Positions 42,289-51,363 of a DNA stretch of 63,710 nt are shown one piece after another (position 1 is the first letter of the stretch; every line of letters starts with the position of its first letter). The DNA is from an uncultured Desulfobacteraceae bacterium (GTDB taxonomy: Bacteria > Desulfobacterota > Desulfobacteria > Desulfobacterales > Desulfobacteraceae). The stretch covers positions 1 through 63,710 of the forward strand of contig CAJWHT010000006.1 of the NCBI GenBank assembly GCA_913041495.1, read 5' to 3'. The position numbers were made by a program, and so were the translations under genes. The notes below the pieces were generated by a model. The model saw only the letters and a list, made by a program, of their open reading frames with translations, was not told the DNA's origin and searched no databases.

Positions 42289-44019
42289 ATGGGTTATGAA
42301 ATAAAATTACAAGACGCCAAAAAAGGCTATACCTACGATCAGGATAAAATCATGTCTCCCGAAGAAACCGTCCGGCGGTTCAAGGAGAAGACAGCCGGAC
42401 TGGACCTGGACATTTTGAGCCGGACCCGGAGGATCGACAACGGAAGGCTGGACATCCCGGTATTCTTTTCAGAATGCGGGGTGGATGCCAAGAAGGTCAC
42501 CGGTACCAACAAACAGATGGGAAAAGGCGGGACACCGGAACAATCCGAAGCCAGTGCGGTGATGGAACTTGCGGAACGTTTCTCCTTTTTCTCCTTTGTA
42601 AACAAGGAAGAAAACTTCTTTTTTGCCACCCCTGCGGAACTGGGGGACGAGGCCTTTGATTACGGCCAGATCATCAAATCCGTTCACGACAACGAAGAAG
42701 ATGCCCTGAAGGTAAAGCCCGTATTTGACCGTCTGCCCCTGCAGTGGACCAAGGGGTATAACCTCACCCGGAAAAAAGTGGTGAATATCCCCTTTAACTG
42801 GTTTTACATGATCAACGAGTTCAACGGCCCCAGTGCAGGAAATTGCCAGGAAGAGGCCCTGAGCCAGGGTATCTGCGAGCTTGTGGAACGCCACACCTCC
42901 TCCCTTGTCAGCCACGGCTGCCTGGATGTCCCGGGCATCCGCCTGGAATCCTTTACCGATCCCCTGGTAAAAGAGATGCTGGGCAAATACAAGGCACAGG
43001 GCATAGAGGTATTTGCCACGGATTTCTCCCTGGATACCGGGATTCCCACCATCGGTGTTATGGCCTGGGATCCGGCGACCTTTCCGGATCTCAGTGAAAT
43101 CGTCTGGACCGCAGGCACCTCCCCGGACCCGGAAAAAGCCATGAGCCGCGCCCTCACCGAAGTGGCCCAGTTGGCAGGGGATTTCAACTCCGGCTCCAAC
43201 TACGTGGCATCCGGTCTGCCCAAGTTCACCGATATCAAAGATGCGGCCTTTATCACCCATCCCAAAACCATGGTGGATGCCAAGGATCTGCCAGATCTGT
43301 CTTCGGACAACATCCGCACAGAGGTGGAAAATCTGGTGAAGACCCTTGAAGAGCGGGGCTTTGAGCTGCTTGTGATCAACACCATGCACCAAGGTCTTCA
43401 AATCCCGGCGTTCTATACCATCATGCCCGGTGCCCACTTCAGGGAAAGAGCGGCGGCGGCCAGCGTCGGCATGTTCTCAGCCCGCCTGATTACCGAAAAC
43501 TTTGATCCCCTCCAGGCACTGGTCCGCCTGGACAACCTGGAAGAGGCCCTGCCCGGCCAATACTACACCAGTTTCTACAAAGGCCTGATGCTGGCAGCCA
43601 TCTACGACCAGGAAGAGGCACTCAAGGAATTTGAAACCGCCCTGGAAAGGAACCCTGCCCCGCTGAACCTGCCGGATATTTACTCTCATATGGCGGCCTG
43701 CCTCAAGGACCTGGAGCAGTACGACAGGGCCATTGACACCTGCCACAAGGGACTTGCCATTGATCCCCAGCGGCCGGATATGTTCAACACCGCCGGCGCC
43801 TGTCACTTCATGAGCAAATCCTTTGAGCCCGCCATTGAAAACTTTGAAAAGGCCCTTGAAGTGGACCCGTCCCTGGCCATCAACTACGCCAATATCGGTT
43901 CCTGCTACAGGGAGTTGGGCGAGCCCAAGCTTGCCATCCAATACTATGAGATGGCCCTGAAAATTGACCCCTCCATCGAATTTGCCAGAGATAATATCGA
44001 AACGCTGAAAAACAAATAA
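42289..44019 (+). CDS. YcaO-domain protein with C-terminal TPR repeats
   Basis: A 576-residue protein. Residues ~55-390 are a YcaO ATP-dependent cyclodehydratase/kinase-like domain: the ATP-binding glutamates are in EQSEASAVMELAERFSFF and SQGICELVERHTSSL, with DPEKAMSRALTEVAQLAGDF nearer the end. Residues ~420-576 carry four or so TPRs (KGLMLAAIYDQEEALKEFE; YDRAIDTCHKGLAIDPQRP; FEPAIENFEKALEVDPSLA; EPKLAIQYYEMALKIDPSIE). No azole-peptide precursor or dehydrogenase lies nearby, so it is not an obvious thiazole/oxazole peptide cluster. A MOSC gene upstream points to sulfur or cofactor chemistry. The function of YcaO-TPR proteins is, to my knowledge, not established. Confidence 0.85.
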   Translation: MGYEIKLQDAKKGYTYDQDKIMSPEETVRRFKEKTAGLDLDILSRTRRIDNGRLDIPVFFSECGVDAKKVTGTNKQMGKGGTPEQSEASAVMELAERFSFFSFVNKEENFFFATPAELGDEAFDYGQIIKSVHDNEEDALKVKPVFDRLPLQWTKGYNLTRKKVVNIPFNWFYMINEFNGPSAGNCQEEALSQGICELVERHTSSLVSHGCLDVPGIRLESFTDPLVKEMLGKYKAQGIEVFATDFSLDTGIPTIGVMAWDPATFPDLSEIVWTAGTSPDPEKAMSRALTEVAQLAGDFNSGSNYVASGLPKFTDIKDAAFITHPKTMVDAKDLPDLSSDNIRTEVENLVKTLEERGFELLVINTMHQGLQIPAFYTIMPGAHFRERAAAASVGMFSARLITENFDPLQALVRLDNLEEALPGQYYTSFYKGLMLAAIYDQEEALKEFETALERNPAPLNLPDIYSHMAACLKDLEQYDRAIDTCHKGLAIDPQRPDMFNTAGACHFMSKSFEPAIENFEKALEVDPSLAINYANIGSCYRELGEPKLAIQYYEMALKIDPSIEFARDNIETLKNK

Positions 44020-44025
44020 AACCGG

Positions 44026-44067
44026 ACAGGCCCCTGGAAATCATCTTCCGGGGGCCTTGTCTTTTTT
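44026..44067 (+). terminator. Rho-independent terminator after the YcaO gene
   Basis: A GC-rich stem formed by acaggcccctggaa (44026-44039) and ttccgggggccttgt (44046-44060, one bulged G), with a 6-base loop and then cttttttg. It starts 7 bp after the YcaO stop codon. Confidence 0.85.
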
Positions 44068-44088
44068 GCGGGTAAAGGTTAGGACCCC

Positions 44089-45957
44089 ATGTTTAAGAAA
44101 AAAGCGCCGTCCTGGAAAAAACTCACCGTTTCCACGGACGAGGTATTAAAAAAAATAGAACCGGGCATGCACATCTTCATCGGGACCGGATCGGCTGAAC
44201 CCAGAACCCTGGTCAACGCCCTGATGAGCGCTGAAGGCCACCGCCTGGAGGATCTGACACTGATCCAGCTTTTGAGCTTTGGAGATGCGATCTCGTACAA
44301 GGCACTTGAAACCCGGCGGTACCGGCTGAGAACCTTTTTCTCTGGCTGGGTGTCTGCCCAGGCTATCACTGCCGGCCGCGTGGACATGATCCCGTCCAGA
44401 TTCTCCTCGGTTCCCGCCCTGCTGAAAGAGGGACTGGTCCCCGTTGATGCGGCATTTATCCAGATTTCCCCCCCCAACGAAACGGGGTATTGCAGCCTGG
44501 GCCTGGGCGTGGATATCTCCCGGCGGGCCATGAAACATGCCGATATTGCGGTGGGGGAAATCAACGAGGATATCCCTTTCACCCTGGGTGACACCTTTGT
44601 CCACATCGACGAGTTCGATATGCTGGTGGAATCCACGGCTCCGCCATTATACTTTCCCAGGTATCCCGTGGAACCGGTGTTCGACAAAATAGCTGAGAAT
44701 GCCGCTTCCGTCATTGAGGACGGCACCTGCCTGGCCTTTACCTACGGCCCCATTTTCGAGGCATTGCCGAAATACTTATCCAAAAAAAGGGAACTGGGCA
44801 TTCACACCCCCTTCTTTACCGATGCCCTGATGGAACTTGTGGAAAGCGGCGCCGTCACCAACCGCCAGAAGGGCATGTTCAGGGGACGTTCCCTGACCAC
44901 CTATGCCCTGGGCTCCAAACAGTTGATGGAATGGCTGAACAAAAATCCCATGGTGGAATTCCAGGCCCTTGAAAAGGTATTCAACCCCATGGAGATCGGG
45001 CGCAACCGCAGGTTTGTCATGGTCCTGCCCGCCCGCCGGGTGGATTTGTCGGGCAGGGTGGCCCTCCACGAAAGTTCCTCCGCTGTTTCCGCAGGCCCCG
45101 GACAGATCGCCGATATTCTCAACGGGGCGGAAATCTCCCAGGGCGGGTATACCATTGTGGCCCTGCCCAGCCGAAACCGGGACGGGGTGGCCAACATACG
45201 GCTTTTCCTGGACGAAAGCCCGGAGCTGCTCAGCCTGCCCGAATCCGTAGACCTGGTGGTCACCGAATTCGGGGTGGCCCATTTGAGGGGGCGGACACTT
45301 CGGGAACGGGCCCAGGCCCTTATCGAAATCGCCCACCCCGAAGACCGGCCAGGACTCGTGGACGGTGGCAAGATGGAAAATCTCCTCTATCCCGACCAGA
45401 TGTTCATAGAAGATTCCGCCCACTTTTACCCCAAGGAGATCGAAACCCGCCATACATTTAAAAACGATCTCCAGGTACGGTTCCGGGCCATCAAGCCCTC
45501 GGATGAGGAACAGATGCGCAGGCTCTTTTACAGGTTCTCGGACAAGGCGATCTACTACCGGTACTTCAGCCCCATAAAATCCATGCCCCACGCCAAGATG
45601 CAGGCCTATGTAAATGTGGACTACCGGGACGTGATTTCCGTGGTGGGCCTGGTGGGAGACCCGGAGAACCAGACCCTGATCGCTGAAGCAAGGATCGCCA
45701 GATACCCGGACAAACCCGTGGTGGATATCGCCTTTGTCGTTGATGAAAACTATCAGGGATACGGCATCGCCACCTTCCTCTACCAGATGCTGGCAAGGCT
45801 GGCCAAGGAACGGGGGAACGTCAAGATGACAGCCGATGTACTTTCGTCCAACCGGGCCATGCTCAAGGTATTTGAAAAAGGCGTATACCCTGTCACAGCC
45901 AAGCTGGAAGGCGGGGCCTACGCCCTGAGTATCGACCTGACCAAAACCACAAGATAA
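44089..45957 (+). CDS. Acetyl-CoA hydrolase/CoA-transferase fused to a GNAT domain
   Basis: A 622-residue two-domain protein. Residues ~1-440 are an acetate/4-hydroxybutyrate CoA-transferase: IQISPPNETGYCSLGLGVDI; TFVHIDEFDMLVEST; LVVTEFGVAHLRGRTLRERA; LIEIAHPEDRPGLV. Residues ~460-622 form a GNAT acetyltransferase (RFRAIKPSDEEQMRRLFYRF; the CoA-binding VDENYQGYGIATFLYQMLAR; SSNRAMLKVFEKGVYPVT). The fusion suggests that the CoA-transferase is joined to, or regulated by, protein or small-molecule acetylation. Fused forms occur in several Desulfobacterota by my recollection. The substrate is uncertain. Confidence 0.88.
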   Translation: MFKKKAPSWKKLTVSTDEVLKKIEPGMHIFIGTGSAEPRTLVNALMSAEGHRLEDLTLIQLLSFGDAISYKALETRRYRLRTFFSGWVSAQAITAGRVDMIPSRFSSVPALLKEGLVPVDAAFIQISPPNETGYCSLGLGVDISRRAMKHADIAVGEINEDIPFTLGDTFVHIDEFDMLVESTAPPLYFPRYPVEPVFDKIAENAASVIEDGTCLAFTYGPIFEALPKYLSKKRELGIHTPFFTDALMELVESGAVTNRQKGMFRGRSLTTYALGSKQLMEWLNKNPMVEFQALEKVFNPMEIGRNRRFVMVLPARRVDLSGRVALHESSSAVSAGPGQIADILNGAEISQGGYTIVALPSRNRDGVANIRLFLDESPELLSLPESVDLVVTEFGVAHLRGRTLRERAQALIEIAHPEDRPGLVDGGKMENLLYPDQMFIEDSAHFYPKEIETRHTFKNDLQVRFRAIKPSDEEQMRRLFYRFSDKAIYYRYFSPIKSMPHAKMQAYVNVDYRDVISVVGLVGDPENQTLIAEARIARYPDKPVVDIAFVVDENYQGYGIATFLYQMLARLAKERGNVKMTADVLSSNRAMLKVFEKGVYPVTAKLEGGAYALSIDLTKTTR

Positions 45958-46028
45958 CACCGGGACGCCGTCAGCAGCGCAGCAGCGAAGCAGCGAAGCG
46001 TCGGACCGATAACCCGAAGGGAGGCCGA

Positions 46029-46373
46029 ATGAGCGAAAAAAATCACCTGTATCTTCTCTGGACCAATGCGGACAAACTGACGGCGGAAAAAATGGTGTTC
46101 ATGTATACGGTGAACAGCCTGATCCACGGCTGGTGGGAGTATGTCACCCTCATCGTCTGGGGCGCCACGGCAAAACTGGCTGCCGAAGACCAGGAGATCC
46201 GGGCCATGATCCGGGACGCCCTGGAAAAAGGGGTTCATGTGACGGCCTGCAAAGCCTGTACGGATCAGCTCGGTGTAACTGCCGAGGTTGAGGCCTTAGG
46301 CGTTGAGGTAAAATACTGGGGCGCACCGCTTACAGAGATTCTCAAATCAAACGAAAAACTGCTGACCGTCTAA
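46029..46373 (+). CDS. DsrE-like small protein
   Basis: A 114-residue protein of the DsrE/DsrF-like fold. The N-terminal strand YLLWTNADKLTAEKMVFMYT is followed by TLIVWGATAKLAAED, and the C-terminal half has HVTACKACTDQLGVTAEVEA with two cysteines, one at the position used for sulfur transfer in DsrE relatives. The start ATG follows GGGAGG. It is 71 bp after the CoA-transferase gene and 18 bp before a dehydrogenase gene. The 60 bp upstream holds short GCAGCGAAG direct repeats. Confidence 0.72.
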   Translation: MSEKNHLYLLWTNADKLTAEKMVFMYTVNSLIHGWWEYVTLIVWGATAKLAAEDQEIRAMIRDALEKGVHVTACKACTDQLGVTAEVEALGVEVKYWGAPLTEILKSNEKLLTV

Positions 46374-46391
46374 GTCCGTCAGGGAGTTGCC

Positions 46392-47336
46392 ATGGCAGTA
46401 ACCATCATCAGTCCCAACCGGGACCTTGCCCCGTGGATATCGGTGCTAAATGACCAGGCCCGAAACTTAGGTATCAGGGATCTGGATCTGAGGGTGTGGC
46501 CGGACGACGGTCCAAAGGCAGACATTGAAATGGCCCTGACCTGGGCCCATCCGCCGGGGGTACTTAACGACTATCCGAATCTTAAGTGTATTTCCTCCAT
46601 GGGCGCGGGGGTTGACCACCTGGTCTCGGATCCGGATCTGCCCAGGGGGGTGCCTGTGGTTCGCCTTGTGGATGCTCATCTGATCCGAGATATGACCGAA
46701 TACATACTGCTGGCAGTACTGTCCCATTTCCGGCGGTTCGACGTCTACCAGGCCAATCAATGGGCAAAGCGATGGCAACCGCAGACGCCCATGGAAAAAA
46801 AGGAATGCCCTGTGGGCATCATGGGGCTTGGACAGCTGGGAACGGCGGCGGCGCTGCGGTTGATCCGGGAAGGCTTCCCTGTGTCCGGCTGGCGGAATAT
46901 GAACGGCGGCCTGCCCGGTGTCACGGCCTTTCACGGCCAAGACCAACTGCCCGAATTTCTAGGCCGAAGCCGTATTTTAATCTGCCTGCTGCCCCTGACG
47001 CCTGCCACCCGGCATATCCTGAACCTGACCCAATTCGCCCATCTGCCTTCAGGGGCATATCTCATCAATGTCGGCAGGGGCGGGCATCTGAAGGAGGAAG
47101 ACCTGATTCCGGCCATTGACAAAGGGCTTTTGTCAGGGGCCTGTCTGGATGTGTTTGAAGCCGAACCCCTGCCCGGGAATCATCCGTTCTGGGCGCACCC
47201 AAGGATCCGGGTAACCCCCCATGTGTCCAGCCAGACCGACCCGGAATCCGTTGCCCCCCAAATCCTGGAAAACCTGGAAAGGCTCAGGAGCGGAAAACCA
47301 CTTTTAAACCCTGTCAACAAAGCAAGGGGGTATTGA
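46392..47336 (+). CDS. ghrA: D-2-hydroxyacid dehydrogenase, glyoxylate/hydroxypyruvate reductase A-like
   Basis: A 314-residue NAD(P)H-dependent reductase of 2-oxoacids such as glyoxylate or hydroxypyruvate. The N-terminal substrate domain has LKCISSMGAGVDHL, the Rossmann domain PVGIMGLGQLGTAAALRLIR, and catalytic Arg, Glu and His are in INVGRGGHLKEEDL, ACLDVFEAEPLPGNHPFW and VTPHVSSQT. The absence of a tail domain and the sequence MTEYILLAVLSHFRRFD fit the GhrA subgroup. It lies 18 bp after the DsrE-like gene and ends 1 bp before the exporter gene. Confidence 0.85.
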   Translation: MAVTIISPNRDLAPWISVLNDQARNLGIRDLDLRVWPDDGPKADIEMALTWAHPPGVLNDYPNLKCISSMGAGVDHLVSDPDLPRGVPVVRLVDAHLIRDMTEYILLAVLSHFRRFDVYQANQWAKRWQPQTPMEKKECPVGIMGLGQLGTAAALRLIREGFPVSGWRNMNGGLPGVTAFHGQDQLPEFLGRSRILICLLPLTPATRHILNLTQFAHLPSGAYLINVGRGGHLKEEDLIPAIDKGLLSGACLDVFEAEPLPGNHPFWAHPRIRVTPHVSSQTDPESVAPQILENLERLRSGKPLLNPVNKARGY

Positions 47337-47337
47337 T

Positions 47338-47967
47338 ATGACCGCCCACACCTGGTTACTCTACCTGTCGCTTGTATTTGTGGCCACGGCGACGCCGGGG
47401 CCGGCGGTATTTTTCATCATGAACAAGTCCGGGCTCTACGGCTGGAGAAAGGCCGTTTTCTCCGCCCTTGGAAACATCACCGGACTCTTTGTGCTCGGCC
47501 TTGTCGCCGTTACCGGCCTGGGTGCCATTCTCGAAGCCTCCGAAACCCTGTTTGCCCTGGTAAGATACGCAGGCGCCGCCTATCTTATTTACCTGGGCCT
47601 GGTCCAGATTTTTGGCCGGCCGGGCGTGATGCCTCAAGACTTTCAAAAAGGACGGGCAGGAGAACCGGGCAGCCGGATCTTTTTCCAGGCCTTTATCGTA
47701 GCGGTCTCCAATCCCAAGGCCATTGTATTTCTGACGGCGCTTTTCCCGCAGTTCATCCGCATCGACCGCGCCCTCGTCCCCCAATTTTCCGCGCTGATCC
47801 TCACCTTGATGGGCTTTTCATTCTTCTTTCTCATGTCCTACGCCCTCCTGGCACACCAGGCCAAAAACTGGCTGGCCCAGCCCTCACGGCGAAAATGGAT
47901 GAACCGGGCCAGCGGCTCATTGTTCGTGGGGTTCGGCCTGTTGATGGCCGCCTCTTCCAGGCGATGA
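47338..47967 (+). CDS. RhtB/LysE-family amino acid or metabolite exporter
   Basis: A 209-residue membrane protein with about six helices. The N-terminal family signature is FVATATPGPAVFFIMNKSGLYGWRKA, then GNITGLFVLGLVAVTGLGAI, AYLIYLGLVQIF and AFIVAVSNPKAIVFLTALFP. It is coupled to the upstream ghrA-like gene (1-bp gap). Export of a homoserine- or threonine-like compound is possible; the substrate is not known. Confidence 0.9.
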   Translation: MTAHTWLLYLSLVFVATATPGPAVFFIMNKSGLYGWRKAVFSALGNITGLFVLGLVAVTGLGAILEASETLFALVRYAGAAYLIYLGLVQIFGRPGVMPQDFQKGRAGEPGSRIFFQAFIVAVSNPKAIVFLTALFPQFIRIDRALVPQFSALILTLMGFSFFFLMSYALLAHQAKNWLAQPSRRKWMNRASGSLFVGFGLLMAASSRR

Positions 47968-47983
47968 TCCCAATATTTTTGTT

Positions 47984-49294
47984 TTAAGAAAGTGCTTTGG
48001 GGGGTCTGCTGAACCGGATATTAAAAGCTGTGCCTTTATCCCGGCTGATGGTAAGTTCCCCGGCCAACTGGTGGGATACCAGGTTTTGAACCAGCTTGAT
48101 GCCCAGGGTCGGTGTTGTGGCAGGGTCCACATCCCCGGGCAGGCCTGTGCCGTTGTCTTCAATATCTAAAAAAACCATATCATCTTCCGTATGCATGGCA
48201 ATCCGCAGCGTCCCGGGGGCCTCCCCGGGAAAGGCATACTTAAATGCGTTGGACACCAGTTCATTGATGATCAAACCGCATGGAATCGCAAGGTCGATAT
48301 CAATGAACACATCCCGGATATCGATACGGATGTCCATGTTCGGATTGGACCGGTCAAACGTGGTGCGCAGATTTCTGACCAGCTTCTTGACATATCCCTT
48401 AAAATCGATGGACGACAGGTTTTTGGACTGGTAAAGCTGCTCGTGCACCAGGGCCATGGAAAAAATCCGGTCCTGGCTGTCCTTGAATGATTTACCCAGG
48501 CTTTCATCACGGCCCTTCGCCGACAGGTTCTGGCGTGCCTGCATCTTCAGCAGGCTCAGGATGATCTGCATGTTGTTTTTCACCCGGTGATGAATCTCCT
48601 TTAACAGGATCTCCTTGCTCTTCTCCGCCGCCTTGCGCTCCTCCACCTCTTTTTGGAGCTTGAGATTGGCTTCGGTAAGTGCGGCCGTTCTCTCCCGGAC
48701 ACGCATTTCCAGATCATCGTGGGCCTTTTTCAGCAATAATCCCTGTTTATCCAGAAGGCTGTAATACTCGATGCTCTCCAGGGCGTTTGCGGCATTCCGC
48801 AAAACGATGGAGGTAAGATCATAAGAAATATCCTGAATCTTTTTTTGGGGCTGTGAAAAGATACCCACAAACATACCCCTGATCCTGGAATAGGTGGCGA
48901 TGACATGGAGGAAAATCGTGTATTTGTGGTCTTCGGAATGCATGGATACCCCGCGGGGTTCCCGGATGGCCCAGGCCATGAACCCCTTGTCGATCAAAAA
49001 TGCCACCTGGTCCTCCACAAATCCGGTCTGATCCCGGGGGGCACAGCGGGAAAGGACCAGATCCGCCGTCTCCTGGTCCACCAGATAAAAGGCGGTGATA
49101 TCAAAGGGAATCAATTTGCAGATCCGATTCTGGATCTCTTCAAACACCTGCTCCTGGGTGGCCTGTTTATGGATCTGTTTTTGAAAATCCCCCAGGGAAA
49201 GGGCAATTTCCATGGCGTTCCGGGTGAACCGCTTGTTCTCCTCCAGATACTCTATCCGGGCGGCCTGGTTCTCTGATATGGTGTTTTCATTCAT
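47984..49294 (-). CDS. GAF-type sensor histidine kinase (HisKA_2/HWE-like)
   Basis: A 436-residue soluble kinase. ATG 49294, 7 bp after the HDOD stop, is chosen; ATG 49324 would overlap. The N-terminal GAF-like domain (~45-195) leads to a coiled coil (~200-240), then the H-box ILLKEIHHRVKNNMQIILSL with the HHRVKNN form of HisKA_2 kinases, the N-box IINELVSNAFKYAFPGEAPG and G-box DIEDNGTGLPG. It has no membrane segment, so it senses a cytoplasmic signal. It is third in a response regulator-HDOD-kinase cluster. Confidence 0.88.
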   Translation of the reverse strand: MNENTISENQAARIEYLEENKRFTRNAMEIALSLGDFQKQIHKQATQEQVFEEIQNRICKLIPFDITAFYLVDQETADLVLSRCAPRDQTGFVEDQVAFLIDKGFMAWAIREPRGVSMHSEDHKYTIFLHVIATYSRIRGMFVGIFSQPQKKIQDISYDLTSIVLRNAANALESIEYYSLLDKQGLLLKKAHDDLEMRVRERTAALTEANLKLQKEVEERKAAEKSKEILLKEIHHRVKNNMQIILSLLKMQARQNLSAKGRDESLGKSFKDSQDRIFSMALVHEQLYQSKNLSSIDFKGYVKKLVRNLRTTFDRSNPNMDIRIDIRDVFIDIDLAIPCGLIINELVSNAFKYAFPGEAPGTLRIAMHTEDDMVFLDIEDNGTGLPGDVDPATTPTLGIKLVQNLVSHQLAGELTISRDKGTAFNIRFSRPPKALS

Positions 49295-49301
49295 CCGAAG
49301 G

Positions 49302-50516
49302 TCACCCCTGATTGAAAATCCCAAGAAACTTCAACTGATGCAACGCCTGCTTGACTGCCGTGTCAAACAGGCCCGGGGAAACACAAAGCGTATCCCAGGC
49401 CACCTTGTCAAATGAGGGGACGAAACGTTCCCCGCTGTTCCCGATACCCAGCCCCGTGGTGATGATATCGGCCATGTGGATAATACCCGGTTTCAGGGGA
49501 TTGATCCCCTGGCTAGGGCAATGGTGGTGAAAAATATTGTCCACCAGTTCATGGGGCAGGTGCCATTTTTTCATAAGGTAGTAGCCCACATGGGTGTGCC
49601 GGATGCCCCCCATTTCCTTCTCTATGCGGTAAAGGGGTCTGCCCTGTTGATCCGCCAGGGCCAGCAATGCCATGGACTCTTTTGGATAATACTTGTAGAT
49701 TACCAGCCGGCCGATGTCGTGAAGCAGTCCTGCCACAAAGAGCTGCTCTGTGTGTACCAGGTTTTTATTGGCACCCAGAATCCTGGAAAGGATGCCGCAG
49801 AAAAGACTGTGCCGGATAAACGACTGGACATCTATGATCTCCTTGGGAATGTCGGTAAAGACCTCCATGACACTGATCCCAAAGGCCAGGTTAACGATTT
49901 CCTTTGTGCCGATCAGGGTGACGGCCCAGGATATGCTGTCAATCTTTTCTGGAAAATTATAAAAAGCGGAGTTGACGATCCTGAGCAGGAGGGCGGACAG
50001 GCTGGTGCTTTTATTCACCACCCTGGCAATATCCGATGCCGAGGCGTAGGGGTTGTCGATCATCTCCCTGAGTTCGGATATGATCAACGGCGTTTCGGGC
50101 AGTTTCAGGTTGTTGGCCCGGATTTTCATGGGGATCTGGCTGTTGAAGCGCCTGGCCTCCACAGGGTCTCCCTGTCTTTTGATCAGATGGCGGAAATGGC
50201 CTTCCTTTGACCGGTACCTGATGGAAAGCCTGCATATTTCCTTTATTGCGGGATGGTTAATATCCACAAACCGAAAGATCTGGCCAACCGTTTCCCTGGC
50301 TTCTTCTATGGTGTCCTGAGAGATTCCGGATGTTTTATCGGGAAGGGATTCCTCGGCCCCCAGGATATCCACCTCCTGGACCCCCCATATTTTCAGAATC
50401 CGTATGTGATGGGGCTGAACCGTCTCCCCCTGGGGGATCAACAGCCGGTAATTGATGTCAAACACATCACTGGCGAATATCATTCCCTCTTTAATTTGAT
50501 TCGGTGAAACCTTCAT
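49302..50516 (-). CDS. HDOD-domain signalling protein
   Basis: A 404-residue protein. The N-terminal segment MKVSPNQIKEGMIFASDVFD resembles the leader found before HD-type domains. The HDOD domain (~135-340) has the helical pattern SASDIARVVNKSTSLSALLLRIVNSA and the degenerate HD motif VAGLLHDIGRLVIYK followed by HHHCPSQGINP. HDOD proteins are mostly non-catalytic scaffolds in two-component and c-di-GMP signalling. It sits between the response regulator and the kinase genes. Confidence 0.87.
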   Translation of the reverse strand: MKVSPNQIKEGMIFASDVFDINYRLLIPQGETVQPHHIRILKIWGVQEVDILGAEESLPDKTSGISQDTIEEARETVGQIFRFVDINHPAIKEICRLSIRYRSKEGHFRHLIKRQGDPVEARRFNSQIPMKIRANNLKLPETPLIISELREMIDNPYASASDIARVVNKSTSLSALLLRIVNSAFYNFPEKIDSISWAVTLIGTKEIVNLAFGISVMEVFTDIPKEIIDVQSFIRHSLFCGILSRILGANKNLVHTEQLFVAGLLHDIGRLVIYKYYPKESMALLALADQQGRPLYRIEKEMGGIRHTHVGYYLMKKWHLPHELVDNIFHHHCPSQGINPLKPGIIHMADIITTGLGIGNSGERFVPSFDKVAWDTLCVSPGLFDTAVKQALHQLKFLGIFNQG

Positions 50517-50560
50517 TGGGGGTGCTCCCGGGGCATCTTTGATTGCTTTGCGCCCTGCGG

Positions 50561-51181
50561 TCAGGAGGATTTATGATTTTTGAACCACTTGTCCTTTCCA
50601 TAAAGCTCTTCGGCGCAGGTAGGACAGATGCTGTGGGAGAAAAGGGCATCCGTATGTTCTGCAATATAGCTTTCTATCTGATTCCAATACCCGGCATCAT
50701 CCCTGATTTTCTTGCAGCTTGCACAGATGGGAAGCAGGCCGCTCAACTGTTTCACATTGGCCAGCGCCTCTTTTAGCTCACCGATGTTTTTCTCTTTTTC
50801 CTGCTCCATATTGTGTTTGAAAATCGCCATTTCAATGGCAGCCCGAAGCTCTCTGTCCGTAAAGGGCTTGATCAGGTAGCCGAAGGGTCCCGTGACTTTG
50901 GCCCGTTCAAGGATTGCGTCATTGGCGTAGGCCGTCAAGTATACCACGGGAATATTAAAGAGAGATCGGACCCTATCCGCTGTGGAGATCCCGTCCATAT
51001 CGCCTTTCAGAAAGATATCCATGAGTACCAGGTCCGGTCGTTTCTTTCCGACTTTTTCAACGGCATCTTCCCCAAAGGAGGCCAGACCGCATACGGAATA
51101 TCCCATATCCGTTAGACTTTCCTGAATGTCCTCGGCGATGATAAACTCATCCTCAACCACAAAAATCCGAGCGGCGTCCAT
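50561..51181 (-). CDS. Response regulator with C-terminal CxxC zinc-ribbon-like segment
   Basis: A 206-residue protein. The receiver (1-~125) has the acidic pair in VVEDEFIIAED, phosphoacceptor Asp in LVLMDIFLKGD, Thr in YLTAYAND and Lys in GYLIKPFTDRE. After a coiled linker, the C-terminus carries LLPICASCKKIRDDAGYWNQ and SHSICPTCAEELY, giving two CX2C pairs, a segment I associate with many response regulators of anaerobic deltaproteobacteria. It lacks a DNA-binding domain, so output is probably through protein contact with the HDOD protein or kinase. Confidence 0.88.
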   Translation of the reverse strand: MDAARIFVVEDEFIIAEDIQESLTDMGYSVCGLASFGEDAVEKVGKKRPDLVLMDIFLKGDMDGISTADRVRSLFNIPVVYLTAYANDAILERAKVTGPFGYLIKPFTDRELRAAIEMAIFKHNMEQEKEKNIGELKEALANVKQLSGLLPICASCKKIRDDAGYWNQIESYIAEHTDALFSHSICPTCAEELYGKDKWFKNHKSS

Positions 51182-51363
51182 ACATACCTCCAGTAATGGG
51201 TGATTCCATTGGTCATATCATTGTTCATTTCCCCTGTAAATAAGTATAAACACCGTATAAATGAATGCGAACGATGATGTGGGAAGCAAAAATTTGGATG
51301 GAAAGGGCTTTAAAAAAAGCGGAAAATTAGGCGGGTGGGATGTGGAATACGCAAGCGTGGGGT

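Noticed and set aside
44776-45960. 394-codon minus-strand ORF opposite the CoA-transferase-GNAT gene
   Set aside because: Antisense shadow, with His/Gly-rich nonsense composition and no ribosome site or motif.
45958-46028. GCAGCGAAG direct repeats before the DsrE-like gene as a mobile or CRISPR-type repeat
   Set aside because: Only two or three imperfect short copies in one place; no spacer periodicity and no cas genes.
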